Source of the DNA: Clostridiales bacterium
GTDB taxonomy: Bacteria; Bacillota; Clostridia; Lachnospirales; Lachnospiraceae
NCBI GenBank assembly: GCA_012522735.1
Contig: JAAYJU010000047.1
Span: 1 to 53,982 of the forward strand
DNA length: 53,982 nt
Direction: 5' to 3'
Position numbers and translations under genes: made by a program. Positions within the stretch are counted from its first letter, which is position 1, and every line of letters starts with the position of its first letter. The notes beneath the pieces were generated by a model that worked only from the letters and a program-made list of their open reading frames with translations, was not told where the DNA came from and did not search any database. Below are positions 53,402-53,982 of this stretch, one piece after another.

Positions 53402-53982
53402 TTACTTACTCATTACACGTTCCCTTTTTTCTATATTAATCCACTTATCCGATATGGAAGGATATATTTTACTTAGCACCTTTCTTGCTATAGTCGATGA
53501 TTTATTACTTACCTCTACACTAAATTCATCATCTATATTAAAGATATATTTCTTCTTCCTATATAGCATATCAAGGACCTCTTCTGTATGGTTTTTGCGC
53601 TCATATATCATTATATTTCCTGTAAACACAGGGATTTTCTGTAGGCATCTTGGACAGCCGGGGTTTGTCCCATCAGGATATAGGCTATATTCATATCCAC
53701 ATATGTCACAAACCATAGTCGCACAGACTGTAGTTACAAGCACCGTTACGGATGCCCCCTTATAGCCTATGGTTATAGGCTTAGTGCCAAGATAATGGAT
53801 ATCCAGATTATCGATATATCCGTTTGTTACCTCCTCTGTATGACCATCCATATATGTGGCTAGAAGCCATACATTATTATCTATAAGAGTGGTTCCTATG
53901 GTTATTACTATAGGTGATGTGGTTGGGTTTATTATCCGTAGACTTTCAACCCATTCCTTACAGTAGGGGCAGCCTGGATCAC
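53402..53982 (-). CDS. Zinc-ribbon-containing protein, 5' end beyond the window
   Basis: The frame is open to the right edge, so the gene is truncated at its start; the ATG at 53851 is internal. At least two repeats of a Cys-pair unit are seen: DPGCPYC near the edge, then CDICGYEYSLYPDGTNPGCPRC about 65 residues later, each followed by a beta-rich stretch. The Cys-x2-Cys pairs look like zinc ribbons. The C-terminus is basic. It lies 12 bp upstream of the pseudopilin-like gene. No family is recognised. Confidence 0.65.
   Translation of the reverse strand, partial: DPGCPYCKEWVESLRIINPTTSPIVITIGTTLIDNNVWLLATYMDGHTEEVTNGYIDNLDIHYLGTKPITIGYKGASVTVLVTTVCATMVCDICGYEYSLYPDGTNPGCPRCLQKIPVFTGNIMIYERKNHTEEVLDMLYRKKKYIFNIDDEFSVEVSNKSSTIARKVLSKIYPSISDKWINIEKRERVMSK

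Overview
The window looks like chromosomal DNA of an AT-rich anaerobic Clostridia member, most likely Lachnospiraceae. Pointers are two YesM/YesN-type two-component systems tied to sugar ABC transporters, a Re-type citrate synthase next to isocitrate dehydrogenase, rubredoxin, Rex, DegV, and frequent TTG/GTG starts behind strong GGAGG sites. This is inferred from gene content only. No rRNA, tRNA, CRISPR array or complete transposon was seen.

Left part (1-6.8 kb): a 48-bp tandem repeat and a large folded element at the edge, then a minus-strand operon degV / TIM-barrel epimerase / TrmH-type RNA methylase. A plus-strand group follows (mntP-like Mn exporter, small membrane protein, HAD phosphatase, aldo/keto reductase), facing asnA across a long hairpin terminator.

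Sugar region (7-27.2 kb), nearly all minus strand: (i) a membrane-anchored sugar-binding sensor, LytS/YesM kinase, YesN regulator and a second binding lipoprotein, followed by a chvE-mmsA-mmsB (multiple monosaccharide) transporter; (ii) a second YesM/YesN pair followed by an LplABC-type transporter whose LplB-like permease carries an unusual ~245-residue N-terminal membrane extension. Between them lie a cell-wall amidase, a ferritin-like protein, rlmH and a histidine phosphatase. The sensors probably report external sugars or oligosaccharides and induce the adjacent transporters.

Middle (27.4-41.7 kb): a chemoreceptor with no external sensor domain and a small SpoIIAA-like protein on the plus strand; a noncoding stretch with a candidate small RNA; a long minus-strand operon rex / coiled-coil protein / acpS / nnrE-nnrD / alr / mazF-type toxin without antitoxin / CNNM transporter; an ABC-F ATPase divergent from rex; and a Re-citrate synthase / isocitrate dehydrogenase / GntR operon for 2-oxoglutarate (glutamate) synthesis with a candidate operator in its promoter.

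Right part (41.7-54 kb): a compact locus that looks like a complete type I toxin-antitoxin module (29-residue hydrophobic peptide, convergent antisense RNA, shared terminator, matching hairpins); DUF554, HD hydrolase, tcdA and rubredoxin genes; then a minus-strand block of cell-surface genes running off the right edge: a zinc-ribbon protein, a pseudopilin-like anchored protein, an M50-like membrane protease, an SLH-like secreted protein and a 1444-residue secreted protein. This block is the least explained part of the window and may be an uncharacterised surface-assembly system. Several dispersed intergenic repeat families are also present: 48-bp hairpin units, GGTGCCAGGTACC-type palindromes, and long convergent terminators with a shared loop sequence.
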